From NCBI RefSeq assembly GCF_000375585.1, contig NZ_AQWP01000002.1, positions 62,001 to 126,000 of the forward strand: a stretch of DNA of 64,000 nucleotides, given 5' to 3'. The notes below the pieces were generated by a model. That model made no database searches and was not told the origin of the DNA. It saw only the letters and a program-made list of their open reading frames with translations. Position numbers and translations under genes: made by a program. Shown piece after piece: positions 28,832-37,140 of the stretch. The first letter of the stretch is position 1; each line of letters opens with the position of its first letter. Source of the stretch: Sinorhizobium meliloti 4H41. Its GTDB lineage: Bacteria > Pseudomonadota > Alphaproteobacteria > Rhizobiales > Rhizobiaceae.

Positions 28832-29809
28832 TCAGGGAATCAGCAATGTCGTTCCACTTGTTTTTCTTGTTTCGAGATCCGTATGCGCCCGACCTGCTTC
28901 GGCGAGCGGATAGGTCTGATTGATATTGATACGCACTTTGTTGCTTTGCACAACATCAAACAGGGAATTTGCACATGCCTCCAGGGCCGGCCGGGTCGCG
29001 ACATAAGTGAAGAGCGTCGGGCGCGTCGCATAGAGCGCGCCCTTCTGCGCCAGGATACCGATGTTGAAAGCATCCACCGGCCCGGAGGAATTGCCGAAGC
29101 TGGCCCAGAGGCCGCGCGGCTTCAGGCAGTCGAGCGAGGCCGGATAGGTGTCGCGCCCAACGGAATCATAGACGACATCGACGCCGCGCCCTCCGGTCAA
29201 GTCCTTGACGCGCTCCACGAAATTGTCCGTGCGGTAGTTGATGACGTGGTCGTAGCCATGGGCAAGAGCCAGATCGATCTTCTCCTGCGATCCGGCTGTT
29301 CCGATCACCGTCGCACCAAGTGCCTTGGCCCACTGCCCCGCAATGAGCCCGACGCCGCCCGCGGCGGCGTGAAAGAGCAAGGTCGTCTCCGAGCCTACCT
29401 TGAAGGTCTGGTTGAGAAGGTATTGCGCGGTCATGCCCTTGAGCATCATCGCAGCCGCCGTCTCCAGGCTGATTCCGTCCGGCACCTTCAAGAGTTGCGA
29501 GGCGTCTACGTTGCGCTCGCTGGCATAGGCGCCGTCAGAGGATGCATAGGCGACGCGGTCGCCGACCGAAAACATGCTGACCCCATCGCCCACCGCAGTC
29601 ACTACCCCGGCGCCTTCCTTGCCCGGAACGAAGGGAAGTCCGGTCGCCGACTTGTAGAGGCCGGTGCGAAAATAGACGTCGATGAAGTTGAGGCCGATCG
29701 CCACCTGCCGGATCTGCACTTCGCCGGGTCCGGGCGCCGCAAGCGTCACGCCCTCCATCTTCAGAACTTCCGGTCCGCCAAGTTTGCGAACGACGATCGC
29801 CTGTGCCAT
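28832..29809 (-). CDS. qor: NADPH:quinone reductase, zinc-independent MDR family
   Basis: The 325-residue protein belongs to the quinone oxidoreductase branch of the medium-chain dehydrogenases: N-terminal IVVRKLGGPEVLKMEGV, GLNFIDVYFRTGLYK, GKEGAGVVTAVGDGV, and the NADPH-binding AAAGGVGLIAGQWAKALGA, with RGVDVVYDSVGRDTY. It lacks zinc ligands. The ATG at 29809 fits the AGGAG ribosome site (6 bases away) better than the TTG two codons upstream. It probably reduces quinones or enones for detoxification. Monocistronic by spacing, 53 bases downstream of pcs on the same strand. Confidence 0.92.
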   Translation of the reverse strand: MAQAIVVRKLGGPEVLKMEGVTLAAPGPGEVQIRQVAIGLNFIDVYFRTGLYKSATGLPFVPGKEGAGVVTAVGDGVSMFSVGDRVAYASSDGAYASERNVDASQLLKVPDGISLETAAAMMLKGMTAQYLLNQTFKVGSETTLLFHAAAGGVGLIAGQWAKALGATVIGTAGSQEKIDLALAHGYDHVINYRTDNFVERVKDLTGGRGVDVVYDSVGRDTYPASLDCLKPRGLWASFGNSSGPVDAFNIGILAQKGALYATRPTLFTYVATRPALEACANSLFDVVQSNKVRININQTYPLAEAGRAHTDLETRKTSGTTLLIP

Positions 29810-29862
29810 GTCCAACTCCTAATCGATTGCGATGATTTCGGGCCGAGCCTAACCGATCGCGC

Positions 29863-30588
29863 TCAGGCACGCCCGAGTTTCGGGAATATCTGCAGTATGA
29901 AACCGATGACGTAGAGGTAAAGCCCGGTTGCCACGACGCCCACCACAACCCAGGGCGGGGTCTCGAAATGCAGGAGCAACGCATACATGCCGAGCACCGA
30001 CCAGACTAGAAAGACGCCGAGATTGAGCGGTCTCAGCCTCTTCACACGCACCGGATGCAGGAAGTTGATGGGCAGGAACGTCAAAATCACGGAGAGGAAG
30101 ACCACAATCGATGCAGTGACTTCGCTCGCCTGGATCACAAAAAGGGTGAAGACGACCATGTTCCAGACGACCGGAAATCCGGAGAAGAAATACTCGTCCG
30201 TCTTCATCCCCATATCCGCATAGTAGATCGCGCTCGAAACCACGATCGCTCCGGCGGCCACGAACGACCAGGGTTCTCCGATCATGCCGCTCTGGTAGAG
30301 CGCGAAGGCCGGCAGCAGCACATAGGTCACGTAATCGATGACGTTGTCGAGCGTATCGCCCGACCAGTTGGGCAGCACCTCCTTCACCTGGACCTTGCGG
30401 GCGATCGGCCCGTCGATGCCGTCGACGAGCAAGGCCAGACCGAGCCACCAGAACATGTCGACGAAGCGGCGCTCTGCCGCAGCGACGACGCCGAGAAAGG
30501 CCAGGAACGATCCGGACGCTGTAAGGATATGCACGGAAAAGGCGCGGATTTCCGCGTAAGGAACGCGTCTGTAATTGAAGAACTTCAT
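29863..30588 (-). CDS. pcs: Phosphatidylcholine synthase
   Basis: Pcs condenses CDP-diacylglycerol with host-derived choline to phosphatidylcholine and CMP in the inner membrane, a pathway first described in Sinorhizobium. The protein is 241 residues, the length I recall for S. meliloti Pcs, begins MKFFNYRRVPYAEIRAFSVH and carries the CDP-alcohol phosphotransferase motif DGxxAR-x12-GxxxDxxxD at D59, G60, A63, R64, G77, D81, D85, followed by about seven membrane helices. Longer upstream reading adds 64 unrelated residues and is rejected. Phosphatidylcholine is needed for effective symbiosis in rhizobia. Confidence 0.97.
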   Translation of the reverse strand: MKFFNYRRVPYAEIRAFSVHILTASGSFLAFLGVVAAAERRFVDMFWWLGLALLVDGIDGPIARKVQVKEVLPNWSGDTLDNVIDYVTYVLLPAFALYQSGMIGEPWSFVAAGAIVVSSAIYYADMGMKTDEYFFSGFPVVWNMVVFTLFVIQASEVTASIVVFLSVILTFLPINFLHPVRVKRLRPLNLGVFLVWSVLGMYALLLHFETPPWVVVGVVATGLYLYVIGFILQIFPKLGRA

Positions 30589-30932
30589 GTGCGAAGCCGC
30601 CCTGTCCCTTGTCCCGGTCCCTCTGCGCCGCCAGTCAGCCGCTCTTTCAGCACCGGCACCACTTTGGCCGTAATATGCACCCTTTGCCGAGCATCGCCAG
30701 CAAATTCCAACCGTTCGCCGCTTTGAGGCGGTATTGTCCTGTGGACATGCGGCGCATGCCCCTGCGGTGATTCTGCCCATTTATTTCAATGGGGTAAGCG
30801 GCTAGAACTAATGCATGTCGCCCGAAGCTGCGGGCATGAACCAGCACGCTGAAGGACTTCGGATGAACGCGGGCACTTCAGGCTGCAATATTGAGACGAA
30901 AGCGGGCAACCGCACGGGAGGTCCTGTCGGCC
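30589..30932. other. Divergent intergenic region, no gene seen
   Basis: These 344 bases separate pcs (minus) and the flavin monooxygenase (plus). No RNA, repeat or convincing small gene was found. Promoters for both neighbours are expected here. Confidence 0.5.
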
Positions 30933-32144
30933 ATGGATCACTATGACATCGCAATAATCGGCGCGGGGCTTGCCGGCTCTCTGGCGGCCATCGCTCTTGC
31001 ACGCGAAGGTCACCGCGTTGCGCTCGTCGGCCCGCGGCCTGCCATCGCCGACGGCCGCACTACCGCGCTCATGGACCAGTCGATCGAATATTTGAGGAAG
31101 CTCGATCTTTGGGATGAGGTCGAGCCGCTGACGGCACCGCTCGTCGCCATCCACATCCTCGACGGGACCAGGCGGCTTTTTCGGGCGCCCCCGGTCAATT
31201 TCCGCGCCTCCGAAGTAGGCCTCGAGGCTTTCGGCTACAACATTCCGAACGCCCCCTTCCTCGAGATTCTGGAAAGGCACGAAGCGGAACTGCCGACGCT
31301 CGAGCGTGCGACCGCCGCTGCAACGAGAATAGACATCGACGGCGCAGAGATTCGGATCGGCCTTGGCGATGGCCGCTCGATCACTGCCGATCTGGTGGTC
31401 GGCGCCGACGGGCGACGCTCGGCCGTGCGGGAGGCGGCCGGGATCGGCGTTCGCACCTGGTCCTATCCGCAGGCCGCTATCGTCCTGAATTTCAGCCATG
31501 AACTGCCGCATCAGGACGTTTCGACCGAGTTCCATACGGAAAGCGGTCCGTTCACGCAGGTGCCGCTTCCCGGCAATCGCTCGAGCCTCGTCTGGGTGCG
31601 GAAGCCTCGCGATGCCGAGGAGATGCTGACGCTTGCACCGGATGTCCTCTCGCGCACGATCGAGGATCGGATGCAGTCGATTCTCGGCAAAGTCACGACA
31701 GAGGGAATGCCGCAATCATTTCCGCTTTCCGGCCTTTCTGCCCGTCGTTTCGGCAAGGGCCGCGTCCTGCTCGTCGGCGAAGCCGCCCATGCCTTTCCGC
31801 CGATCGGGGCCCAAGGGCTGAACCTCAGTCTTCGCGACATCATGACCCTTGTCGATCTCGTCGGCCGGCCAACCGGCAGCCGCCTGCCGGTAGACACAGG
31901 CGACCGCTTCGATGGACGGCGGCGCGCCGATATTCTCAGCCGTACGGCGAGCGTCGACCTGCTCAACCGTTCGCTGCTCTCGAATTTCCTGCCTGTGCAG
32001 GCCTTGCGTGCGGCCGGCCTGCATCTCCTCTCCTCTGCGGGCCCGTTGCGCGGACTTTTGATGCGCGAGGGAATTCATCCCGGCAGCGCGCTGCAGGCGT
32101 TCAAGGAGGGCTTACGGGAACAGATCCGCCGGAAGAGCGCCTGA
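30933..32144 (+). CDS. UbiH/UbiF/COQ6-type FAD-dependent monooxygenase
   Basis: The 403-residue protein starts with an FAD dinucleotide fold IIGAGLAGSLAAIALA (residues 7-22), has the GADGRRSAVR (DG) motif and the second FAD motif LVGEAAHAFPPIGAQGLNLS, the markers of ubiquinone-biosynthesis hydroxylases. It probably adds a hydroxyl to the ubiquinone ring, though which position is not clear. The ATG at 30933 has GGGAG upstream; a start 42 bases earlier adds 14 unrelated residues. Its last 33 bases overlap the end of the convergent transporter gene. Confidence 0.88.
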   Translation: MDHYDIAIIGAGLAGSLAAIALAREGHRVALVGPRPAIADGRTTALMDQSIEYLRKLDLWDEVEPLTAPLVAIHILDGTRRLFRAPPVNFRASEVGLEAFGYNIPNAPFLEILERHEAELPTLERATAAATRIDIDGAEIRIGLGDGRSITADLVVGADGRRSAVREAAGIGVRTWSYPQAAIVLNFSHELPHQDVSTEFHTESGPFTQVPLPGNRSSLVWVRKPRDAEEMLTLAPDVLSRTIEDRMQSILGKVTTEGMPQSFPLSGLSARRFGKGRVLLVGEAAHAFPPIGAQGLNLSLRDIMTLVDLVGRPTGSRLPVDTGDRFDGRRRADILSRTASVDLLNRSLLSNFLPVQALRAAGLHLLSSAGPLRGLLMREGIHPGSALQAFKEGLREQIRRKSA

Positions 32145-33074
32145 GCGTATGAGGTATAACAGCCCGGTGACCGTCGCGACGGAGAGCAGCGTCGTGATGA
32201 GGATCGTCGCCGATGCCCGCTCCTGCCAGACGCCGTATTGTTGGCCGATCACGAACACATTTGTTGCGGTCGGCAGCGAAGCCAGCAGCACTGCCGTCTG
32301 TACCCAGATGCGGTCGTAGGCACCGCCAAGGCTGAGCGCCAGATACATGAGCACCGGATGAAGCACGAGCTTCGCCGGAACGATGTAACCGATCTCCGCG
32401 GGAATACGCTTAAGCGGGCGCAGCGCAAGCGTGACCCCCATCGCAAACAGAGCGCAAGGCGCCGCCGCTTGCGCCAGGTAGTCGATCAGCCGCTGCAGCG
32501 GCAGCGGGGCCTCGAAAGAGAGAAAAGCCGCGGCGACGCCGGCAAAGGTCGACAGGATGAATGGATGAAAGGCTATCCGGCGCGCAATGCCCAGCGCGAG
32601 GACTGCAGGCTTCTGCTTGCTGCCACCCGCAGCCGCCATCAGCGCCGGAGCGACGGTGAAATGCGCTGCATTCTCGAAGCAGAAAATCAGCGCCACCGGA
32701 ACGGCCGCCGTCTCCCCGAGAGCCAGCAGCGCCAGGCCGGGCCCCATGTAGCCGATATTGCCATAAGCACCGGCGAAGCCCTGCATCGTCGCCTCGGCAA
32801 CCGTATTGCGGCGAAGGAACAGCCCTATGGCGAAGATCAGCGCAAAGACGACATAGGTCGTGCCTACGCTGGTCAGGATGAAATCGGCACGGGTAAGCTC
32901 CTCCACCGGCGTGCGCGATACCAGCTTGAAGAAGAGCGCCGGCAGCGCCAGGTAGACGATGAACGTGTTCAGCCAGCCCATCGCCTCGCCCGGATGGTCG
33001 ACGAGGCGCGCCGTCAGGTAGCCGAGAAAGATGAGGCCGAAGAACGGCAGCACCAGACCCGTGATTTCCGCCAT
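32112..33074 (-). CDS. AEC (auxin efflux carrier-like) family transporter
   Basis: The 320-residue protein has ten membrane helices arranged as two five-helix halves, typical of the AEC family (MAEITGLVLPFFGLIFLGYL; WLNTFIVYLALPALFF; AGAYGNIGYMGPGLALLAL; ALFAMGVTLALR; LASLPTATNVFVIGQQYG). Members export malate, malonate or auxin-like acids; the substrate here is unknown. It overlaps the 3' end of the monooxygenase by 33 bases in convergent orientation. Confidence 0.88.
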   Translation of the reverse strand: MAEITGLVLPFFGLIFLGYLTARLVDHPGEAMGWLNTFIVYLALPALFFKLVSRTPVEELTRADFILTSVGTTYVVFALIFAIGLFLRRNTVAEATMQGFAGAYGNIGYMGPGLALLALGETAAVPVALIFCFENAAHFTVAPALMAAAGGSKQKPAVLALGIARRIAFHPFILSTFAGVAAAFLSFEAPLPLQRLIDYLAQAAAPCALFAMGVTLALRPLKRIPAEIGYIVPAKLVLHPVLMYLALSLGGAYDRIWVQTAVLLASLPTATNVFVIGQQYGVWQERASATILITTLLSVATVTGLLYLIRSGALPADLFP

Positions 33075-33095
33075 GATCTCCCTCGCCGCTGCTGG

Positions 33096-33256
33096 AGCGC
33101 TTCCAGGAAAAGTGTGTAGCGGTTTTCCGTCCGGAAGTGCGTTGTTTAAAGACTCAGCGCTTCCAGGAAAAGTGCCTAGCGGTTTTCCGTCCGGAAGTGC
33201 GTTGTTCTAAGACTCAGCGCTTCCGGGAAAAGTGGGTGACGTTTTCCGTCCGGAAG
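33096..33256. repeat. 60-bp direct tandem repeat, 2.7 units
   Basis: Units begin AGCGCTTCC at 33096, 33156 and 33216, an exact 60-base period; the third copy is cut at 33256 and more diverged. Each unit holds an inverted pair CTTCC-A-GGAAAA ... TTTTCC-GT-CCGGAAG, so each can fold into a long hairpin. The sequence resembles a common rhizobial palindromic repeat. It lies between the ccdA stop and the AEC start, both on the minus strand. Confidence 0.85.
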
Positions 33257-33272
33257 CTGTAGCTGGGCGTGC

Positions 33273-34016
33273 TTAGCCGATTTGGGAGAGAATTGGGAAG
33301 GTCTGCTGGAACCAGATCGCGACGGAACTGACGAAGCCGAAGAGGAAAGCAAGGCCGGCGGCGACGAGCAGAGCGCCCATCAGCTTTTCGATGAGCCCCA
33401 GATGGCGGCGAAAACGCGAAAGGAAACGCATGAAGGCACTGGAAAACCCCGCCGCGATCCAGAACGGTACTGCGAGCCCGAGCGAATAGATCGCCAGCAG
33501 AGCAGCGCCGTCGGCGACCGTATCGCGCGCGGCGGCAACACCCAGGATGGTGCCCAGCACCGGGCCGATACACGGTGTCCAGCCGAAGGCGAAGGCAAGA
33601 CCCATGACATAGGCACCAGACAGGGTCGCCGGCTTGCCACCCTGGAAACGTGCCTCGCGGGCAAGCAGGCCGATCCGGAAGACCCCGAGGAAATGCAATC
33701 CCATGACGATGATGATGATCCCGCCTATGCGCGAAAGAAGATCGAGATGCTGCCTGAGCAAAAGACCGATCGAAGAGGCGCCCGCCCCGAGCGCCACGAA
33801 GACCGTCGCAAAGCCGAGCGTGAAGAACAGCGCCGCCGGCAGGACGGCCCTGCGCGTGCTTGCGGTTGCCACGGCATTTCCGTCCCGGAACTGGTCGACG
33901 GAAACGCCTGCCATATAGCACAGGTAAGGCGGCACCAGGGGCAGGACGCAGGGCGAGAGAAAGGACAGAGCACCTGCCAGAACGGCGGTCCAGATGGAAA
34001 TATCTGCAATCGACAA
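33273..34016 (-). CDS. ccdA: Cytochrome c biogenesis protein CcdA
   Basis: CcdA carries reducing power from cytoplasmic thioredoxin across the inner membrane for cytochrome c maturation. The 247-residue protein has six membrane helices and the two redox cysteines in SFLSPCVLPLVPPYL (Cys23) and FGWTPCIGPVLG (about Cys147). The start is taken as TTG at 34016, with CCGGAG upstream, because homologues begin close to SIADISIWTAVLAGA; longer reading runs across the tRNA-Lys locus on the other strand and is meaningless. Length 247 fits the short CcdA class. Confidence 0.9.
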   Translation of the reverse strand: MSIADISIWTAVLAGALSFLSPCVLPLVPPYLCYMAGVSVDQFRDGNAVATASTRRAVLPAALFFTLGFATVFVALGAGASSIGLLLRQHLDLLSRIGGIIIIVMGLHFLGVFRIGLLAREARFQGGKPATLSGAYVMGLAFAFGWTPCIGPVLGTILGVAAARDTVADGAALLAIYSLGLAVPFWIAAGFSSAFMRFLSRFRRHLGLIEKLMGALLVAAGLAFLFGFVSSVAIWFQQTFPILSQIG

Positions 34017-34191
34017 GGTATCAGAACTCCGGCACTCGACTTGCCGCCTTCTTACCCGCATGTATGGAGCGAAACCAATCACCTTTTGGCGATCATTTTG
34101 ACGCACCGAGCCATGGCCGCACCGACGGGGACGGCCGCGCACAGGGCCGCTCGCTTCGAACCCATAATGACGGTTTAGTGCAATTTTTGGG

Positions 34192-34220
34192 TTGACCGGC
34201 GCAAAGCCTGCGTGCATATG
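34192..34220 (+). promoter_or_regulatory. Sigma-70-type promoter of tRNA-Lys
   Basis: TTGACC at 34192-34197, a 17-base spacer, then CATATG at 34215-34220. This is an almost ideal housekeeping promoter 37 bases before the mature tRNA-Lys 5' end. Confidence 0.7.
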
Positions 34221-34256
34221 TCCGGCCACTCCGCCGGGCCTGCAAGCCCGGCATGG

Positions 34257-34332
34257 GAGCGCGTAGCTCAGCCGGTAGAGCAACTGACTTTTAATCAGTA
34301 GGTCCAGGGTTCGAATCCCTGCGCGCTCACCA
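34257..34332 (+). tRNA. tRNA-Lys (anticodon TTT)
   Basis: The 76-base gene folds as a standard cloverleaf: acceptor GAGCGCG with CGCGCTC, D-stem GCTC/GAGC, anticodon stem ACTGA/TCAGT around loop CTTTTAA (anticodon TTT at 34290-34292), T-arm CAGGG-TTCGAAT-CCCTG, and an encoded CCA end. It marks the left edge of a patch of very small genes, so it could have served as an integration site, but no integrase is seen beside it. Confidence 0.97.
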
Positions 34333-34456
34333 TAAAAAGACAATTAAACAACGCTTTGCATGATCTTTCTAGCTTTACCCCCGCCTTCCGCCACCCGGCC
34401 AACTTGGCGTCGGCACCAGAATCACAGCCTTGCATTAAGCCCGCGTCGGCGAGCCG

Positions 34457-34753
34457 CTAGAAATTCAAGTAAATATTGACGCTCGGTCGACGGTTGTAGC
34501 GGTAATCGTCGCGGTAGCCGTAGCTCTGGGTGTAGTCATAGCGTGGGAAGCACCTGCCGTAGTAGCGGCATGAACGCCAAGCGTGCCGCCTGTTCCAATG
34601 GCTGTCTCGCCAGTTGCGTCGGTGGTCGACCTGCTCAACCGCGCCCGTCTTCACCTGCTCTGGCCTAGGCACGAAGCTCGGCGCGGCTCTCGCAGGCAAG
34701 GCGAAGGACGCAGCCAAAACTGCGGCTGTGAGGGCCGACAAAAACTTTCTCAT
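34457..34753 (-). CDS. Small secreted Arg/Tyr-rich protein, paralogue A (98 aa)
   Basis: The protein has a signal peptide MRKFLSALTAAVLAASFALPARA, then a short exported domain with RSCRYYGRCFPR and a C-terminal RRPSVNIYLNF ending in Phe. The two cysteines in CRYYGRC could form a small disulfide loop. A GAGGAGG ribosome site precedes the ATG at 34753. The gene at 37454-37756 encodes a clear paralogue (same signal region, FVPxPEQVKT, RSCRYYGRC and xIYxNF end). The function is unknown. The terminal Phe is suggestive of periplasm/outer-membrane targeting but too short for a barrel. Confidence 0.8.
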   Translation of the reverse strand: MRKFLSALTAAVLAASFALPARAAPSFVPRPEQVKTGAVEQVDHRRNWRDSHWNRRHAWRSCRYYGRCFPRYDYTQSYGYRDDYRYNRRPSVNIYLNF

Positions 34754-34882
34754 GAAGGGATCCTCCTCGGTGCGGATGAGATTGCACCGTGGAGGCTGAA
34801 CTGCTGATGAATGGGTGCGTTGATGGTGTCCTGCTAAATCGAATCTACGCAATGCGCAGATCCGGTCGGTTCACTGATATCC

Positions 34883-34907
34883 GGAACCTCCCCGCCGGTC
34901 GTCGGTT
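34883..34907 (+). promoter_or_regulatory. RpoE2-type promoter of the DUF883-like gene
   Basis: GGAAC at 34883-34887 and TT at 34906-34907 with exactly 18 bases between, 27 bases before the ATG of the next gene. This fits the GGAAC-N18/19-TT element of the general stress sigma factor RpoE2 of S. meliloti. Confidence 0.75.
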
Positions 34908-34933
34908 CCTCCTTCCCCAGCAGGAGAAACAAC

Positions 34934-35179
34934 ATGGCCAAAGACGAACTGAGCGCCGGCTTCACCGGGACACCGACCGAACCGCCCACTGGTGTCCGAA
35001 AGGTAGCGAAGACAGCCACCGACGCAGTGAGCCGCGAGGCTAACGCTGTGGTGGCCGGCGCCGCAGATCACCCATACACAGCAACCGGCCTGGCGCTCAC
35101 AGTCGGCGCCCTCGCCTTCGCAATCGGCTACGTTATGGGCCGATCGTCAATCGACAACGGGCGGAGTTACTGGCGGTAG
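34934..35179 (+). CDS. DUF883/ElaB-like small tail-anchored protein (81 aa)
   Basis: The protein has a polar N-terminus, a helical middle (VRKVAKTATDAVSREANAVV), then HPYTATGLALTVGALAFAIGYVMGRS: a C-terminal membrane helix ending in GRS, like the ElaB/YqjD (DUF883) family of ribosome-linked or stress-induced inner-membrane proteins. An AGGAG ribosome site lies 8 bases upstream, and an RpoE2-type promoter directly before it. Assignment to DUF883 is by architecture only. Confidence 0.75.
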   Translation: MAKDELSAGFTGTPTEPPTGVRKVAKTATDAVSREANAVVAGAADHPYTATGLALTVGALAFAIGYVMGRSSIDNGRSYWR

Positions 35180-35557
35180 ATTACCGGCCGGCGCTCCTGG
35201 TGCGGGCGCAGATGGTGACCGCGCTGCCATTGGAAACTGTAGCTCTGATTGGTCCTAAAACGCTTTGCGTCGCCAGGACGCGTAACTCAGCCAGTCGCGC
35301 TCGCGGCGGCTGTTGTTGAAGCGCTTGCCTGCCATGGCGAGGTTTGACCAATGGCTCGTGCCGCCGTCAACGCGGCGATGCAGATGTTCCACAGAAGCCA
35401 CCTGAAGTACCTTCCAGCGCGCGCGTCCATCGCTGCCTCCGTGGTCGTCGCTTTGATCTGTCGACGCGGCGCCGAGTCTATCGTGGTGATCTCTTGCGTT
35501 TGCCGGCGGCCTGGGCGAACCTCTGATTCCCATTTCCTGAACTGGCATGTGAAACCG
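35180..35557. other. Intergenic region, no confident gene
   Basis: In these 378 bases the only recognisable coding-like pieces are two short minus-strand fragments (one reading MDARAGRYFRWLLWNICIAA, the other GKRFNNSRRERDWLSYASW) in different frames. They could be the decayed ends of one gene, but this cannot be supported from sequence alone. Confidence 0.35.
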
Positions 35558-35863
35558 ATGAGCAGCAAAATTTTCGAAACCTTGACCGGCATGTACTTTA
35601 CGGTCGACGCCGCCGATGGGAGTTACTCCACCGGTCAAGTGATCCGACTCGCTGCAGAGGGGCTCTATTTCGTTCGGTTCGACGGCAACGAGGTGACATT
35701 GCCCCTGGAACTCGTGACCGTTGGCGAGATGCTGGACACCACCGAAGAAGAGTATAAGCTCTGGCGGTTTTTCGACACGATCGAGGAACGTGACACGTGG
35801 ATCGAATGGCTGGACGCGCCGTCTAAGCCGCGGGTCATCTCGCTTGTGAAGCCGACCAAGTAA
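35558..35863 (+). CDS. Hypothetical protein (101 aa)
   Basis: The frame begins MSSKIFETLTGMYFTVDAAD and encodes a soluble, beta-rich, mildly acidic protein (GLYFVRFDGNEVTLPLELVTVGEML, then TIEERDTWIEWL). There is no signal peptide or membrane helix. The ATG at 35558 was chosen because upstream in-frame sequence (69 codons) is low-quality. A weak ribosome site only. No family is recognised; it sits among small stress-type genes. Confidence 0.6.
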   Translation: MSSKIFETLTGMYFTVDAADGSYSTGQVIRLAAEGLYFVRFDGNEVTLPLELVTVGEMLDTTEEEYKLWRFFDTIEERDTWIEWLDAPSKPRVISLVKPTK

Positions 35864-35882
35864 CACGTTCGAACCTGTGACA

Positions 35883-36062
35883 ATGGCCAATATCGATCAG
35901 ATAATCATGTTTGGCGCCGGTCTCTGGATGACAGCGGCAGGTTTTGGCTTCGTCCAGACGAATACTCAAGCGCCGTGGCTCGTTCAACTCACAAGGCATT
36001 TTCGCTGGATGGGGCCGTTGTTGACCGTTATCGCTGTGGTTCTGCTGTTTGCCCCAAGTTAG
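35883..36062 (+). CDS. Small membrane protein (59 aa)
   Basis: Two membrane helices are predicted: IIMFGAGLWMTAAGFGFV and WMGPLLTVIAVVLLFAP, joined by a short polar loop. It starts 19 bases after the preceding stop, ATG at 35883, or GTG two codons earlier. No clear ribosome site. The function is unknown; probably co-transcribed with the 101-residue protein gene. Confidence 0.55.
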   Translation: MANIDQIIMFGAGLWMTAAGFGFVQTNTQAPWLVQLTRHFRWMGPLLTVIAVVLLFAPS

Positions 36063-36091
36063 CAACATGATTTTCCGAATGGCCGTAGAAG

Positions 36092-36178
36092 ATGGGACGA
36101 AGAGTTGAACTGATTGCGGTGGCAGTGATCATCATCTCCGCCTTTGTGCTCGTTTGGCTGCTATTTGTCTTCAGTTGA
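36092..36178 (+). CDS. Single-helix membrane microprotein (28 aa)
   Basis: The frame encodes MGRRVELIAVAVIIISAFVL plus VWLLFVFS: two positive residues then one long hydrophobic helix, a typical bacterial membrane microprotein. GTAGAAG upstream is a weak ribosome site. It follows the 59-residue membrane protein by 29 bases. The coding status rests on composition and context only. Confidence 0.45.
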   Translation: MGRRVELIAVAVIIISAFVLVWLLFVFS

Positions 36179-36241
36179 ACGCTGAAAAGATCAGCATGGC
36201 GTGGTCTGGAGTAAGCAATATTGAAGCGTAACGTGCGCGCC

Positions 36242-36385
36242 ATGAGACTACTCGCCCTGGCGGCCACTCTGATCGCAGTGCTGCTGCTGTTCCTGCTCGT
36301 ATCCGGCATTGCCGATGTCCCCTGTCAGGACGGCACCTGGGACCCGAACAGATATACCTGCATCCATACGGGGGTGACGTCATGA
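36242..36385 (+). CDS. Small exported or anchored protein with two Cys (47 aa)
   Basis: The frame starts MRLLALAATLIAVLLLFLLV, a signal-anchor helix, then a short polar domain DVPCQDGTWDPNRYTCIHTG with two cysteines 12 residues apart that could form a disulfide in the periplasm. Alternative in-frame starts lie at 36221 (TTG) and 36233 (GTG). From memory this Cys/Trp/Asp motif recurs in short rhizobial proteins, but no function is known. Confidence 0.55.
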   Translation: MRLLALAATLIAVLLLFLLVSGIADVPCQDGTWDPNRYTCIHTGVTS

Positions 36386-36424
36386 AGGCTGCCCCTCGGC
36401 ACTCCCACATGCTATAAGAGATCG

Positions 36425-36688
36425 ATGACCGAAAACGAACAGCAGTACGAGTTTTCCGAGTTCTCCGGCGAATTTGTCGACGACGACATCATGGTCACCA
36501 TCGGCATATATCGCCCGGCCGGCACCAACGCGGACTGGACGCTCGAGGTCGTCGATCAAGAGGGATATTCGACCGTCTGGGATGATCTGTTCGCTACCGA
36601 CCGCGATGCTTTCCAGGAATTTCTGGCGACCGTCCATCGCGACGGAATACGCAGCTTTCTCGATCAGTCGATCCGCACCGTTCATTGA
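36425..36688 (+). CDS. Small acidic hypothetical protein (87 aa)
   Basis: The protein is acidic and soluble, with a beta-strand region (DDDIMVTIGIYRPAG, WTLEVVDQEGYSTVWDDLF) then a helix (DRDAFQEFLATVHRDGIRSFL). It resembles a small stand-alone sensing or regulatory fold but matches no family I can name. AAGAG before the ATG is a modest ribosome site. The probable small RNA copy A begins 129 bases downstream on the same strand. Confidence 0.65.
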   Translation: MTENEQQYEFSEFSGEFVDDDIMVTIGIYRPAGTNADWTLEVVDQEGYSTVWDDLFATDRDAFQEFLATVHRDGIRSFLDQSIRTVH

Positions 36689-36816
36689 CACTGCGTTCCG
36701 CGCGCGTGGATATTCTGATTGGTATCGGGCCGATGCCGCTGATGTGATCAGTAGGCGGAAAATCGCGCTTGATGTAAATGTGCAAAAGCGCTTTACCTGC
36801 CCATGTATTTTGAAGA

Positions 36817-36959
36817 GGCGTACCGGAATCGCGGAATCAGACCTTTCTCGCTGATGAAACCGCAGATAGCGTCTCTGCGCAGCTGCATTCCGGCTGCGTC
36901 CCCGAGTCCAATGAAGGCAACTGGATGAGGGCTTGCCCCGCCATCGTGCGGGGCTTTTT
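36817..36959 (+). ncRNA. Candidate small RNA, copy A, with intrinsic terminator
   Basis: This element shares ordered blocks with the one at 38656-38803: GGCGTACCGGAA, TCAGACCTT, AGATAGCGTC, AGCTGCATT, GGATG, and a terminal hairpin GCCCCGC-CATCGT-GCGGGGC followed by TTTTT (36935-36959). No open frame is shared between the copies, which argues for RNA rather than protein. The 5' end is set at the start of similarity and is approximate. It lies in a 452-base gap without other genes. Function unknown. Confidence 0.6.
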
Positions 36960-37140
36960 CGTGGCCATTGGTACTGCGCGGGCAGCCGATTGACGCACCC
37001 GCACACCGCACTGTTGGCTCTCCCTCATGCCCCATAAGGATGCGGTCGCGACCACCGTTTCTAGCCCTTTTTAGTCAGAGAGTAAGCATTGCGCCTCGAA
37101 ATAGGTTGTGCTGTGATTCGCACTCAACCGGAGTGCTGCT

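Noticed and set aside
33096..33256. Possible CRISPR array
   Set aside because: The 60-base units are contiguous direct repeats with internal palindromes; there are no unique spacers and no cas genes.
33273..34343. Long in-frame N-terminal extension of ccdA
   Set aside because: The extra part translates the antisense strand of tRNA-Lys (GERAGIRTLDLLIKSQ), which cannot be protein coding; TTG at 34016 with a ribosome site is preferred.
35255..35592. Short minus-strand frames with a Trp-rich hydrophobic segment and an FNNSRRERDW segment
   Set aside because: Lie in different frames and have no ribosome sites; perhaps a decayed gene, but not supportable.
36793..37035. Minus-strand frame (80 codons) over RNA copy A
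   Set aside because: Its equivalent in copy B is interrupted by a stop; similarity is at the nucleotide level and centred on the terminator hairpin.
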